Source: Saccharibacillus sp. JS10
GTDB lineage: Bacteria > Bacillota > Bacilli > Paenibacillales > Paenibacillaceae
Length of the DNA: 64,000 nucleotides
Direction of reading: 5' to 3'
NCBI RefSeq assembly: GCF_024436065.1
Contig: NZ_JANFNS010000001.1
Location: forward strand, 1,155,774-1,219,773
The notes under the pieces: generated by a model
Databases searched by the model: none
What the model was told of the DNA's origin: nothing
The model's input: only the letters and a program-made list of their open reading frames with translations
Shown: positions 54,241-64,000 of the stretch, piece after piece
Position numbering within the stretch: the stretch's first letter is position 1
Layout of the letters: the number at the start of each line of letters is the position of its first letter
Program-made: the position numbers and the translations under genes

Positions 54241-56349
54241 TCAGTCCTTAATCAGTTCTACGTTATGATAGTAATGCAACAAAATTTGATCGTAAGTCTG
54301 GCCTTCATCGGCTAAGCCTTTGGCTCCCCATTGGGACAAACCAAGACCGTGTCCGTTTCCTCGTCCGACAAAAAAGAATCCGGTACCCGAAGATACTGCC
54401 GGTGTCGTCGTCCCAACCGCAGCTAGGCTACGACTGATAACGCCCGATTTTGCAGTAGCTCCGATATTTTTCAGCGCAGCTGTTTTGTTTTTCGACGTTG
54501 TCGCGGAAGTGATTACGGTGTAAGCATCCGCAGATACAACATCGAACAAAGTACTTGGCAATCCGTTCAGAGCGGAACGGAACATATCCGGATATTTGAC
54601 ATCGACTTTTGTTCCGTTGACTTTCAGCTCGGTTGCCCGACCGGAAGGTCCACGATCACTGACCTGAATACTTTGAATTGTCGCAGGTAACTTCGTTGTT
54701 GTACGCCCTTTAAGCGAAGTTAACAGTTGAGAAGAGGTATACGGTCCGCGAATCCATTCATACGTACTGGATTCACTGACGACTTCCAACACTAATGCTT
54801 CATCGCCCGGATTCATTTGCGATAACTCTGAGACTGCACTTTGGATCATAGGTAGCGGGCGAACTTTCGTTTTTGCCGATGTTACCGTCATTTTTCTAAA
54901 TCCAGTAATATCGGTACCTTTGTCTTTCACGTTATCTTCGCGTACATAACCGATTGTGCCATTCGCAAGCGCAACATGGTACCACTTTTTCAAGTTAGCG
55001 GCTGCGGCACTGTCCGATTCAGAAGGTACGCTGGAGAACAGATTGCTGCCTCCGCTGTTCCATACTTCTTTCGGATCGGAAGTCATGCCCCCCGCATTCG
55101 AAGAAAATAAAGCTTCAACCGCTTTGCCATTTTGCTGCAATATCTCGCCGGACGTCGCATCAACAGCTTCATTCACCGATTTGCTTTCAGAACCTATTCC
55201 ATTATACGCCTGACTGAGCGTAGAATCGACTACATCTGCAACTTTAAACTTCGTTGTCGTTTGCGTCTGTACCGTTGCATAACTACGAGCCGCAACCGCT
55301 TGGGCTTTTAACGATTCTTTTGGCCAAGATGCCGGCACTTCAGAACCAACTACCGAATACAAATACTGCTCCATCGGCAATTCGTTCACTAGATACAACT
55401 GCCCACCATATACACCAATCTCCAGATCGCCTCGATACGAGCGTTTCGAACGTTCCTCGACGCGAATTCCTTTGTCAGCCGTACCGTCGATCCAAATTTT
55501 ATCTTGTTCGCCCAATGTCAGCAGATACGTCGGAACCGCCGTCCCTGCAAGATCGCCTGTCATTTCGTTGCGGATCACAGCCGTAGCGGTCACATTATCG
55601 ACACTCGACAAAGTAATCCCCGGCAAGCTTGCCGCAACCGAACTTTTCAGCGATTCTCGCGCGGAAGCATTGACCGCTTCTCCGACCTGTACGCTGTATA
55701 CCGCTTTACCATTCACTGTAGATACTTGTAAAGTTCCGTCTAATCCGGCGTTCAAGACTTTTTGCAACGTAGCGTTTGCCGCAGCTAGCGTTCCGTAATT
55801 GCCGGCTTGCAGCGAAAATGTACCTACAGCGACAGGATTCAATCCAGTTGTGGATTTGATCACCGAATCCGCAGATAGACGCGTTGCCGCGTCGGCTGCC
55901 GCTTTATCGCTCGCATACACGCCTGCATACAATTGATAGACGTCTTGTCCGTTTCGGACAACCTTGTATACGGTAACTTTATCGGAACCTGATTTAAACT
56001 TCGCCGTAACAGCAGTAACGACTTTAGGATCGCTCGTTTCTCCGACTTTTACACGTGGACCGTTAAGACAAAGAGAACTTGCCGTTCCAGCGGGAATCGA
56101 GAACCATTTTAAATATCCGGTATTCGTTTTTTGTCCGACTGCTACGGCTTGTTCCGGTGTTAATGTAATCTTGGAAGTCGTCTGCTTATACGTACTTCCC
56201 AAATTCAAAAACAACCCGACACGCACGTTGTCATCGGTCGTTGCAGCTTGTGCAGGTGTTGAAATCGGCAAAAAAGATAACGCGACAACCGCTGCAAGCA
56301 GCGGCTTTCCCCATTGAACAGACTTTCCGTTTGAACGTTGCTTGATCAT
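54241..56349 (-). CDS. Secreted SpoIID/LytB-domain protein with SPOR-like repeats
   Basis: A 702-residue exported protein, twice the length of B. subtilis SpoIID. A signal peptide (about 1-35, ending TPAQAA) is followed by two SPOR-like segments (about 100-250: [35 protein letters not shown]), which bind bare glycan. The SpoIID domain follows: [19 protein letters not shown] holds the catalytic Glu, then [21 protein letters not shown] and, after an SH3-like insert, the late [17 protein letters not shown]. SpoIID-type enzymes cut peptidoglycan during spore engulfment. LytB-type proteins boost an amidase, so the role may be either. It is embedded between ruvB and queA. ATG follows AGGAGGAAC. Confidence 0.88.
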   Translation of the reverse strand: MIKQRSNGKSVQWGKPLLAAVVALSFLPISTPAQAATTDDNVRVGLFLNLGSTYKQTTSKITLTPEQAVAVGQKTNTGYLKWFSIPAGTASSLCLNGPRVKVGETSDPKVVTAVTAKFKSGSDKVTVYKVVRNGQDVYQLYAGVYASDKAAADAATRLSADSVIKSTTGLNPVAVGTFSLQAGNYGTLAAANATLQKVLNAGLDGTLQVSTVNGKAVYSVQVGEAVNASARESLKSSVAASLPGITLSSVDNVTATAVIRNEMTGDLAGTAVPTYLLTLGEQDKIWIDGTADKGIRVEERSKRSYRGDLEIGVYGGQLYLVNELPMEQYLYSVVGSEVPASWPKESLKAQAVAARSYATVQTQTTTKFKVADVVDSTLSQAYNGIGSESKSVNEAVDATSGEILQQNGKAVEALFSSNAGGMTSDPKEVWNSGGSNLFSSVPSESDSAAAANLKKWYHVALANGTIGYVREDNVKDKGTDITGFRKMTVTSAKTKVRPLPMIQSAVSELSQMNPGDEALVLEVVSESSTYEWIRGPYTSSQLLTSLKGRTTTKLPATIQSIQVSDRGPSGRATELKVNGTKVDVKYPDMFRSALNGLPSTLFDVVSADAYTVITSATTSKNKTAALKNIGATAKSGVISRSLAAVGTTTPAVSSGTGFFFVGRGNGHGLGLSQWGAKGLADEGQTYDQILLHYYHNVELIKD

Positions 56350-56373
56350 GCTAGCGTTCCTCCTTGAGGCGAA

Positions 56374-57384
56374 TTATTTTCCGTTTTCCGGCATCGGCAA
56401 TCCCAAGTGCGAATAAGCTTGGGCGGTGACAACGCGGCCTCTCGGCGTGCGCTGGATAAACCCGCTTTGCAGCAGGTAAGGTTCGTACACATCTTCAATT
56501 GTTTGACTTTCTTCTCCAATCGTAGCCGCAATCGTGTCCAGACCCACAGGTCCGCCGCGGAAACTTTGGATCATGGCTTTCAACATCTTATGGTCGATAT
56601 TATCGAGACCTCTTGGGTCGACTTGCAGACGGGTTAGCGCTTCGGTCGCAATTTCCGGTGTGATAATACCATCTCCGCGGACTTGTGCAAAATCGCGTAC
56701 CCGTTTGAGCAGACGGTTCGCAATCCGAGGTGTCCCCCGAGAGCGTAAAGCGATTTCTTCAGCAGCGTTCCCGATAATCTCGATATCTAATGTATCGGCA
56801 TTTCGAGACACAATAAAAGCAAGTTCTTCAACATTGTAAAATTCCAGACGACTCACAACGCCAAAACGATCTCGTAGCGGCGCTGACAACAGACCTGCCC
56901 GCGTCGTTGCACCGATCAACGTAAATGGAGGCAGATCAAGTCGTACCGAACGAGCACTTGGCCCTTTACCAATCATAATATCCAGCGCAGAATCTTCCAT
57001 CGCGGGATACATGACTTCTTCAACGGTGCGATGCAGACGATGGATTTCATCGATAAATAATACGTCGCCTTCTTGCAGATTCGTCAACAATGCAGCCAAA
57101 TCACCAGGACGCTCGATTGCAGGCCCCGATGTCGTACGCAAGTTGACTCCTAGCTCATTTGCAATAATGTTCGCTAACGTCGTTTTGCCAAGCCCTGGAG
57201 GGCCATACAGCAAGACATGATCCAGCGCTTCGTTTCGCATTTTTGCAGCTTCGATATAGACTTTCAAATTTTCTTTTACTTGGTTCTGACCGATGTATTC
57301 CGCTAAGTAGCGAGGGCGCAAACTGAGTTCTGCAGCTTGGTCTTCCATCATCAGATTTGCCGATATGATCCGGTCGTCTTCCAT
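56374..57384 (-). CDS. ruvB: Holliday-junction branch migration ATPase RuvB
   Basis: A 336-residue AAA+ motor that with RuvA drives Holliday-junction migration. [13 protein letters not shown] is the usual opening, Walker A is GPPGLGKTT, Walker [10 protein letters not shown], sensor I GATTRAG, and [15 protein letters not shown] the Arg-rich sensor II. ATG 57384 is preferred; a GTG at 57393 is in frame and lies four bases after GGAGG, so it remains possible. Order ruvC-ruvA-ruvB. Confidence 0.97.
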   Translation of the reverse strand: MEDDRIISANLMMEDQAAELSLRPRYLAEYIGQNQVKENLKVYIEAAKMRNEALDHVLLYGPPGLGKTTLANIIANELGVNLRTTSGPAIERPGDLAALLTNLQEGDVLFIDEIHRLHRTVEEVMYPAMEDSALDIMIGKGPSARSVRLDLPPFTLIGATTRAGLLSAPLRDRFGVVSRLEFYNVEELAFIVSRNADTLDIEIIGNAAEEIALRSRGTPRIANRLLKRVRDFAQVRGDGIITPEIATEALTRLQVDPRGLDNIDHKMLKAMIQSFRGGPVGLDTIAATIGEESQTIEDVYEPYLLQSGFIQRTPRGRVVTAQAYSHLGLPMPENGK

Positions 57385-57426
57385 AACCTCCACCGTTCCT
57401 CCCCGTTCTTCTTTACTTTACCTTAT

Positions 57427-58047
57427 TTATCCGCGATAAAGAACCTTTAAAGCTCTTTTCATCAACGCATCCACCGGTTCACCCGGTTTTAAATCTTCTT
57501 TCAGCTCGCTCCAGACCTTATCCAGCTCTGCATCGGTATAACCCAATACTTGGAGACCTTCGCGCGCTTCTTTCCATCCGCCGCCGTCGAGTTCCGCTTC
57601 CGCCGCAATAGTATCGTCGAACAATCCGCCAAGCGAAGGCGTAACGAAAGAATCCAACCGATCTTTGAGATCCAAAATCATACGTTGTGCCGTCTTTTTC
57701 CCGATCCCTGGCAGCTTCGTCAAAAACGTTACGTTTTCTTGTTGGATCGCAGAAACTACTTTTTCCGGAGAACCGCCTGCCAAAATACCAAGCGCTACTC
57801 TAGGTCCGATTCCGGTTACATCGATCAGACGCCGAAACAATCTTTGTTCATCACGCGTTGCAAATCCATACAGCGAAATCGCATCTTCTCGTACGCTGTG
57901 GTGCGTATATACCGTGACCGGCTCCGAACCTTTTGCAGCAAAAAAATAAGGGTTGGGACAAAATACGCGATAACCCACGCCTTGCACATCGACTACGATA
58001 TATTCATTTTCCATATGGGCGACTAAGCCACGTACAAAATCGATCAT
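57427..58047 (-). CDS. ruvA: Holliday-junction binding protein RuvA
   Basis: A 206-residue protein with an N-terminal OB-fold (MIDFVRGLVAHMENEYIVVD start), two helix-hairpin-helix motifs (LIDVTGIGPRVALGIL and LTKLPGIGKKTAQRMI) that grip DNA, and a C-terminal RuvB-binding domain. The start overlaps the ruvC stop by four bases (ATGA), showing close translational coupling. Confidence 0.97.
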   Translation of the reverse strand: MIDFVRGLVAHMENEYIVVDVQGVGYRVFCPNPYFFAAKGSEPVTVYTHHSVREDAISLYGFATRDEQRLFRRLIDVTGIGPRVALGILAGGSPEKVVSAIQQENVTFLTKLPGIGKKTAQRMILDLKDRLDSFVTPSLGGLFDDTIAAEAELDGGGWKEAREGLQVLGYTDAELDKVWSELKEDLKPGEPVDALMKRALKVLYRG

Positions 58048-58547
58048 TTTCGCAATACCTCGTTTAATTTGGAATTCAAACTTACCGAATGAGCATGACA
58101 GACGGCAACAGCCAAAGCATCCGCCACGTCATCGGGTTTGGGTACTGCCGACAATTTAAGCAATAACTTGACCATCTCTTGTACTTGCTTTTTTTCCGCT
58201 TTACCGTAACCCACAACTGCTTGTTTGACCATCATCGGTGTATACTCGGCGATCGGCAGATTTTTTTGCACAGCAGCGAGCAACAATACTCCACGGGCTT
58301 GAGCCACCGGAAGAGCTGTCGTTACATTTCGGCTAAAAAACAGCTTCTCTACCGCGACTTGATCCGGTTTATATTTTTCGATCAGCTGTACCATACTTTC
58401 ATAGACGTCTCGCAGACGTTCTTCTTCCGGCGTATGCGCCTTCGTCTGAATACTTCCATATTGCACGGGAGTCATTTTATTTCCTTCTTTATCGATAAAC
58501 CCAAAGCCGACAATCGCCAGACCCGGGTCGATGCCTAAAATACGCAA
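58044..58547 (-). CDS. ruvC: Holliday-junction endonuclease RuvC
   Basis: About 167 residues. MRILGIDPGLAIVGFG opens the RNase H fold with the first catalytic Asp; VAVEKLFFSRNVTTAL holds the Glu and DDVADALAVAVCHAH the late Asp pair. RuvC cuts Holliday junctions made mobile by RuvAB. TTG 58547 lies eight bases after GAGGAG and gives the family N-terminus; ATG 58553 is in frame but only two bases from that site. B. subtilis has no RuvC and uses RecU; Paenibacillaceae keep it. Confidence 0.93.
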   Translation of the reverse strand: MRILGIDPGLAIVGFGFIDKEGNKMTPVQYGSIQTKAHTPEEERLRDVYESMVQLIEKYKPDQVAVEKLFFSRNVTTALPVAQARGVLLLAAVQKNLPIAEYTPMMVKQAVVGYGKAEKKQVQEMVKLLLKLSAVPKPDDVADALAVAVCHAHSVSLNSKLNEVLRK

Positions 58548-58713
58548 ATCCATCTCTCCTCTATCTTTTAACGGCGAATTTTTCAAAGGAATGTAGTGTC
58601 AAAATCATGGAATAAAATGCGCAAAGCGAACATATGTATTCCTTCTTCTCATTATAGCAAAAATCGATCTTACCGGGAAAAAACTTTGCCGATTGTTAAA
58701 AGCACTTTGAAAA

Positions 58714-58762
58714 CAAAAAAACACCGGTTCGGTGTAGAGTACCTACATCCAATCCAGTGTTG
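58714..58762 (-). terminator. Intrinsic terminator of the tRNA cluster
   Basis: On the minus strand AACACTGG pairs with CCGGTGTT (one G-T), inner GTAG/CTAC, then seven T. It lies just after tRNA-Arg. Confidence 0.75.
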
Positions 58763-58777
58763 TGATTTAAAATAAAA

Positions 58778-58854
58778 TGGCGCGCCCTGAGAGATTCGAA
58801 CTCCCGGCCTTTTGATTCGTAGTCAAACGCTCTATCCAGCTGAGCTAAGGGCGC
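58778..58854 (-). tRNA. tRNA-Arg (ACG)
   Basis: A 77-base cloverleaf with anticodon ACG in a CTACGAA loop, a GTTCGAATC T-loop, and CCA encoded. The wobble A is expected to become inosine. Last of six tRNAs in the cluster. Confidence 0.96.
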
Positions 58855-58863
58855 AAACAAAAA

Positions 58864-58938
58864 TGGAGCGGACGACGGGAATCGAACCCGCGACCCTCGC
58901 CTTGGCAAGGCGATGCTCTACCGCTGAGCCACGTCCGC
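58864..58938 (-). tRNA. tRNA-Gly (GCC)
   Basis: A 75-base cloverleaf, acceptor GCGGACG with CGTCCGC, anticodon GCC in TTGCCAA, CCA encoded. Confidence 0.96.
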
Positions 58939-58962
58939 AAAACTTATGCGATAAAATAAAAA

Positions 58963-59038
58963 TGGCGGAACCGACGGGATTTGAACCCGCGATCTCCTGC
59001 GTGACAGGCAGGCATGTTAACCCCTACACCACGGTTCC
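58963..59038 (-). tRNA. tRNA-Asp (GTC)
   Basis: A 76-base cloverleaf, acceptor GGAACCG with CGGTTCC, anticodon GTC in CTGTCAC, CCA encoded. A queuosine tRNA, substrate of the nearby Tgt. Confidence 0.96.
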
Positions 59039-59057
59039 AGACCATAAGATGAAACAA

Positions 59058-59131
<74 letters not shown>

Positions 59132-59177
59132 TCAGAGTGTAATTCATGTATTTCGACTTCCGTCACTGAAGTCTTCA

Positions 59178-59253
59178 TGGTGGAGGCTGAGGGGATCGAA
59201 CCCCCGACCCTCTGCTTGTAAGGCAGATGCTCTCCCAGCTGAGCTAAGCCTCC
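59178..59253 (-). tRNA. tRNA-Val (TAC)
   Basis: A 76-base cloverleaf, acceptor GGAGGCT with AGCCTCC, anticodon TAC in CTTACAA, CCA encoded. Confidence 0.96.
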
Positions 59254-59258
59254 GTATA

Positions 59259-59330
59259 TGACCCGTAGGGGATTCGAACCCCTGTTACCTCCGTGAAAGG
59301 GAGGTGTCTTAACCCCTTGACCAACGGGCC
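59259..59330 (-). tRNA. tRNA-Glu (TTC)
   Basis: A 72-base cloverleaf, acceptor GGCCCGT with ACGGGTC, anticodon TTC in CTTTCAC. CCA is not encoded. First tRNA of the cluster; a substrate of MnmA. Confidence 0.96.
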
Positions 59331-59397
59331 TTAATCTTCAATGTCTACCGTTTAGCTTTCGTCTTTTCAAAAGATGTTGTCCGCGGCGACAAGAATT

Positions 59398-59427
59398 AAT
59401 ATACCATGCGAGCATTTCAAAGGTCAA
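59398..59427 (-). promoter_or_regulatory. Vegetative promoter of the tRNA cluster
   Basis: TTGACC (59427-59422), 18 bases, TATATT (59403-59398), about 67 bases before tRNA-Glu. The downstream CGCCGCGG stretch is G+C-rich, as at stringently controlled promoters. Confidence 0.65.
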
Positions 59428-59537
59428 GCTTTTTTTTGAAATACTTTTAAAAGTTTAAGTTTTCAATGTCATAAACGTTATTAAACCTTTCGTTTATCGT
59501 ACCAAACGTATATCGCTTGCTAGAATTAGAACGAAGC

Positions 59538-59573
59538 AGAATCGCACAACCCCTGCAACTATTGTGCGATTCT
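59538..59573 (-). terminator. Strong hairpin after the dehydrogenase gene, probable terminator
   Basis: AGAATCGCACAA and TTGTGCGATTCT form a perfect 12-base stem around 12 bases. The following tract on the minus strand (GCTTCGTTCT) is poor in T, so termination is likely but not certain. Confidence 0.5.
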
Positions 59574-59604
59574 ACTTTCCAAGGTTGCTTGGTTGAGTTG
59601 ATCT

Positions 59605-60489
59605 TTACTTTTCCTGTTCCGCCCATAGCTTATATAAGGCTTGCGTTCCTTTGTCTTCATAACCAGCATCCGCCAGTTTTCGATATAACGATTCTGCAAG
59701 CTGTAGACCCGGCAATTGCAGCTTCATCTCATTTGCGGATTCAAGTGCAATCCCCATGTCTTTGATAAAATGCTTGATATAAAAGCCCGGTTCAAAATCG
59801 CCATCCAACATACGCGGAACCAGATTGCTTAACGAAAAGCTTCCCGCTGCGCCTGTCTCGATACTTTTCAGCACTTTTCTCGGATCAAGACCTGCTTGCT
59901 CGGCATAGACGATCGCTTCTGTGACGCCCATCATATTCGAAGCGATAGCGATCTGATTACACATTTTCGTATTTTGTCCGGCTCCTGCCGTTCCTTGATA
60001 CACGATATTGCTTCCCATGATTTGCAAAAGTGGCAATACAGCTTCATAGTCTGCTTCTTCCCCTCCAACCATAATCGAAAGCTTCGCATTTTTAGCCCCT
60101 ACGTCCCCACCTGATACCGGAGCATCGAGTACGCCAATCCCTTTTTCTTTGCCCAGATCTGCGAGACGCTTAGCGAGCAGCGGGCTAGAGGTCGTCATAT
60201 CGATCAGATACGCTCCCGACTTCGCAAAAGGAATCAGACCTTCTTCTCCTGTATAGACCTGTTCTACATCTTGCGGATAACCTAGCATCGTAATAATCAC
60301 ATCACAAGCTTGTGCAAGCGAAGATGGAGACTCATGCCAGATTGCGCCGCGATCAATCAACTCTTGTGCTTTGGACGGCGTCCGATTATACACATGAACT
60401 TCGTAACCTTGATCTAAAATATGCCCTGCCATACTTTTTCCCATTACACCGATTCCTGCAAAACCGACCACTTTTTTTGTAGCTTCCAA
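59605..60489 (-). CDS. 3-hydroxyisobutyrate dehydrogenase-family NAD(P) oxidoreductase
   Basis: A 294-residue beta-hydroxyacid dehydrogenase. VGFAGIGVMGKSMAGHIL is the dinucleotide-binding loop; VDAPVSGGDVGAKNA (here VLDAPVSGGDVGAKNAKL) is the substrate-binding motif and GAGQNTKMCNQ carries the catalytic Lys. The family covers 3-hydroxyisobutyrate, tartronate semialdehyde and related acids. The substrate cannot be fixed; B. subtilis YkwC is a likely relative. TTG 60489 lies seven bases after AAGGGTG. It stands alone between the tRNA cluster and fabH. Confidence 0.9.
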   Translation of the reverse strand: MEATKKVVGFAGIGVMGKSMAGHILDQGYEVHVYNRTPSKAQELIDRGAIWHESPSSLAQACDVIITMLGYPQDVEQVYTGEEGLIPFAKSGAYLIDMTTSSPLLAKRLADLGKEKGIGVLDAPVSGGDVGAKNAKLSIMVGGEEADYEAVLPLLQIMGSNIVYQGTAGAGQNTKMCNQIAIASNMMGVTEAIVYAEQAGLDPRKVLKSIETGAAGSFSLSNLVPRMLDGDFEPGFYIKHFIKDMGIALESANEMKLQLPGLQLAESLYRKLADAGYEDKGTQALYKLWAEQEK

Positions 60490-60557
60490 CTTTCTTCACC
60501 CTTTCTATCCTCTATTTCTTTTAAACTCTATCATATATTGATCGATTCCTGTAAAGC

Positions 60558-60586
60558 TTGCAAAACGTTCGCCAACCTTTTATATT
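60558..60586 (+). promoter_or_regulatory. Vegetative promoter of fabH
   Basis: TTGCAA (60558-60563), 17 bases, TATATT (60581-60586), overlapping the FapR operator by two bases. Confidence 0.7.
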
Positions 60587-60601
60587 AGTACCAGGTACTA
60601 A
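60585..60601 (+). promoter_or_regulatory. FapR operator of fabH
   Basis: TTAGTACCAGGTACTAA is a perfect 17-base palindrome (8+1+8) matching the known FapR box. FapR represses fatty-acid and phospholipid genes and lets go when malonyl-CoA rises. The site covers the end of the -10 and the start of transcription, the usual repressing position. Confidence 0.88.
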
Positions 60602-60629
60602 ATTTAAGTGCTAAAGGAGCTGACTGCAT

Positions 60630-61610
60630 ATGAACCTTACTTTTTCGAACGCACGTATCTCTGCTTTAGGCACTTACGTCCCCGAGCGGATTCTAACGAA
60701 TCATGATTTAGAAAAAATGGTGGATACTAATGATGAATGGATTGTGCAACGTACCGGAATTCGCGAACGGCGTATTGCTGCGGAAAATGAATTCACTTCA
60801 CATCTATGTATCCAAGCAGTCGAAGACCTAGTACGACGTTATCCAAACGCACTAGAAGGCGTAGATCTGATTCTTGCCGCGACGACTACACCGGATTACC
60901 CTTTTCCTACCGTGTCTTGTCTCGTACAAGATGCTTTTAAACTACAAAATGTAGGGACGCTTGATTTGAGCGCAGCTTGTGCAGGTTTTACGTATGCTTT
61001 GCATCTTGCCAATGGCATGGTTACAGCAGGTTTACATCGCAAAGTTTTGATCGTCGCTGGAGAATGTATGAGCAAAACCGTTGACTACACCGATCGAAAC
61101 ACTTGCATCTTGTTTGGCGATGGAGCCGGTGCAGCAATTATTGAATATGCGGAAAACGGTACTTTTCTCGGCAGCCATATGGGTAGCGACGGAAGTGGCG
61201 GACAACATGTATACCGAAGCGGCATGGCGAATACGTTAAACGGAGAAGCTTTGGCTGGAGACGGAAAAGTTTTTCAAAATGGTCGTGAAGTCTATAAATG
61301 GGCAGTACGTACCGTACCTGAAGGCGTGCAAAAACTTACTCAATCTTTACCTGACGGCATTTCAGACGTCGATTGGTTTATTCCTCATAGCGCTAATTTG
61401 AAAATGATCGATTCGATTGCAGACAAAACAGGAATTGGTAGTGAACGTACCTTAACCAGCGCCGAATTTTATGGCAATACTTCTGCGGCTTCGATTCCGC
61501 TGGCTTTGCAACTTGCGATTGATGCTGGCAAAGTAAAAAAAGGCGACTTGCTTTTGATGTATGGATTTGGTGCGGGATTGACGCACTCGGGGATTTTGGT
61601 TCGATGGTGA
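60630..61610 (+). CDS. fabH: 3-oxoacyl-ACP synthase III (FabH, FabHB-like)
   Basis: A 326-residue thiolase-fold enzyme that starts fatty-acid chains by joining acetyl- or branched acyl-CoA to malonyl-ACP. The catalytic Cys117 lies in LSAACAGFTYAL, His in FIPHSANLKMID and Asn in YGNTSAASIPLA. It is a solitary copy, not in the usual fabH-fabD cluster, like fabHB (YhfB) of B. subtilis. ATG 60630 follows AAAGGAG by ten bases. A vegetative promoter and a FapR operator are directly upstream. A G+C-rich inverted-repeat block begins five bases after the stop codon. Confidence 0.95.
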   Translation: MNLTFSNARISALGTYVPERILTNHDLEKMVDTNDEWIVQRTGIRERRIAAENEFTSHLCIQAVEDLVRRYPNALEGVDLILAATTTPDYPFPTVSCLVQDAFKLQNVGTLDLSAACAGFTYALHLANGMVTAGLHRKVLIVAGECMSKTVDYTDRNTCILFGDGAGAAIIEYAENGTFLGSHMGSDGSGGQHVYRSGMANTLNGEALAGDGKVFQNGREVYKWAVRTVPEGVQKLTQSLPDGISDVDWFIPHSANLKMIDSIADKTGIGSERTLTSAEFYGNTSAASIPLALQLAIDAGKVKKGDLLLMYGFGAGLTHSGILVRW

Positions 61611-61614
61611 GCGA

Positions 61615-61850
61615 GAGCGAGCCTGCTTTCAACCTGCGATTCGTTGTCCTTTCCCCTTTCATTTGAAATAGAGCTTGGAGGTGAGGGGAAAGGGCAAAGG
61701 CGCTTCGGTTCGAAAGCAGGCTCGCTCCTGGGCCGGAGGTGAAAGCTGCTCAAGCCTTTCGGCGCTTGAGCGGGTGGAGCAGGGCGAAGGGCTTGGCGGC
61801 TCAGAATCGCCGCCATTGGGAAAGAGGCAGCGGCGTTGCCGGCTGCAAAG
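61615..61850. repeat. G+C-rich block of inverted repeats after fabH
   Basis: GAGCGAGCCTGCTTTC (61615-61630) is exactly complementary to 61712-61727, and inside this the arm TCCTTTCCCCT has a near partner AGGGGAAAGGG, giving a possible hairpin of about 113 bases. Further hairpins follow: GCTCAAGC/GCTTGAGC and GGCAGC...GCTGC types up to 61850. The block is richer in G+C than its surroundings. A 60-codon frame (61675-61857) crosses it but looks accidental. It may end fabH transcription, or be a dispersed genomic repeat. From 61851 to 62024 I see nothing except an 11-base direct repeat (AACATTCTTTA, twice). Confidence 0.55.
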
Positions 61851-62024
61851 GCTTTAAAATGAAAGGAACAAAAGCAAAATAAAAGATAGCTTTAAGACGC
61901 TTAATCTTTATGGCAACGTTTCTGTTCGAGTGAACTTTCACTCTTAACATTCTTTACTTTGCTTGTACAACTCAAAACATTCTTTAAAGCTTAGAACCTA
62001 CATAAACTTCATCTTTTACGCATA

Positions 62025-62060
62025 CAAAAAAGCCTGATCCGCAAATGCAGATCAGGCTTC
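62025..62060 (-). terminator. Intrinsic terminator of the rRNA operon
   Basis: On the minus strand AAGCCTGATC, ten-base loop, GATCAGGCTT, then TTTT, directly after 5S rRNA. It should stop the operon before the tRNA cluster. Confidence 0.88.
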
Positions 62061-62067
62061 TTCTTCG

Positions 62068-62184
62068 GCTTGGCAGCTTCCTACTCTCCCAGGACCCTGC
62101 GGTCCAAGTACCATCGGCGTAAGAGGGCTTAACGGTCGTGTTCGAGATGGGAACGTGTGGAACCCCTCTGCCATCACCACCAAA
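62068..62184 (-). rRNA. rrf: 5S ribosomal RNA
   Basis: 117 bases from TTTGGTGGTGATGGC to GCTGCCAAGC; the ends pair, and CGAACACGACCGTTAAGCCC and GCCGATGGTACT are the conserved loops. The 104-base spacer to 23S carries an ACTACAAATGG stretch and A-rich DNA, with no tRNA. Confidence 0.96.
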
Positions 62185-62288
62185 CCATTTGTAGTTGACG
62201 AGCAACTACGCACAAGGCTTGCACCTTGAAAACTGGATCCGAAACGATCTCTTCGCGTCTTTCGAAGCGGTTTTCCGTAGAAAACCAA

Positions 62289-64000
<1,712 letters not shown>

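Noticed and set aside
61675..61857. 60-codon plus-strand frame in the inverted-repeat block
   Set aside because: It follows the G+C-rich palindromes, has no domain and is better explained by the repeat itself; kept only as part of that finding.

Overview
The window is chromosomal DNA from a Gram-positive, spore-forming member of the order Bacillales, most likely family Paenibacillaceae (Paenibacillus or Saccharibacillus type). The evidence is the gene order, which follows the ruv-queA-tgt-secDF-recJ-apt-rel-dtd-hisS-aspS-tcdA-rarA-cymR-mnmA-alaS-ireB-ruvX-mltG block of Bacillus subtilis but is cut up by extra genes. Other signs are separate SecD and SecF, a RuvC (B. subtilis has none), two T-box leaders, a FapR operator, a large SpoIID/LytB protein and many GTG/TTG starts behind good Shine-Dalgarno sites. 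I see no prophage, insertion sequence, CRISPR array or defence island; the window is mostly housekeeping DNA with a stress, signalling and transport layer.

1-10 kb holds accessory genes: a cut-off HAD phosphatase with an alpha/beta hydrolase, a lone KDPG aldolase, a KGG-repeat stress protein, a membrane-anchored polysaccharide deacetylase, an AI-2E-family permease, a catalase and a chemoreceptor with a long cytoplasmic N-terminus. 10-15 kb is the ireB-ruvX-DUF1292-DUF1292-mltG-yrrN-yrrO operon. 15-21.6 kb holds alaS with its promoter and T-box, cymR-yrvO and the divergent mnmA. 21.7-30.5 kb holds an LCP cell-wall ligase, rarA, a PoxB-type pyruvate oxidase, a CHASE3-HAMP-GAF-GGDEF diguanylate cyclase and helD. 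30.7-39.2 kb holds the T-box-led hisS-aspS-tcdA operon, a DJ-1 plus stress-protein pair, dtd and the bifunctional rel gene. 39.6-43.7 kb holds a uracil permease and the KhtT/KhtU potassium-proton antiporter. 43.7-58.6 kb holds apt, recJ, a cation-efflux protein, secF, secD, comN, an ArsB-type permease, yajC, tgt, queA, a SpoIID protein and ruvB-ruvA-ruvC. 58.7-64 kb holds six tRNA genes, a hydroxyacid dehydrogenase, a FapR-controlled fabH, and the 5S and 3' part of the 23S rRNA genes, read leftward.

Most operon ends carry clear intrinsic terminators, so transcription units can be drawn with some confidence. The regulatory DNA is the least expected part. Four stress loci (KGG protein, catalase, PoxB, DJ-1/stress-protein pair) each have an upstream pair of hexamers resembling SigB promoters. 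The diguanylate cyclase has a good SigD-type promoter. A perfect 17-bp FapR palindrome overlaps the fabH promoter. A compact three-way-junction RNA candidate lies between the stress-protein gene and its terminator at 35.3 kb, and a G+C-rich block of inverted repeats lies between fabH and the rRNA operon at 61.6-61.85 kb. These two unexplained elements are the best candidates for something undescribed; no large novel multi-gene system is evident.
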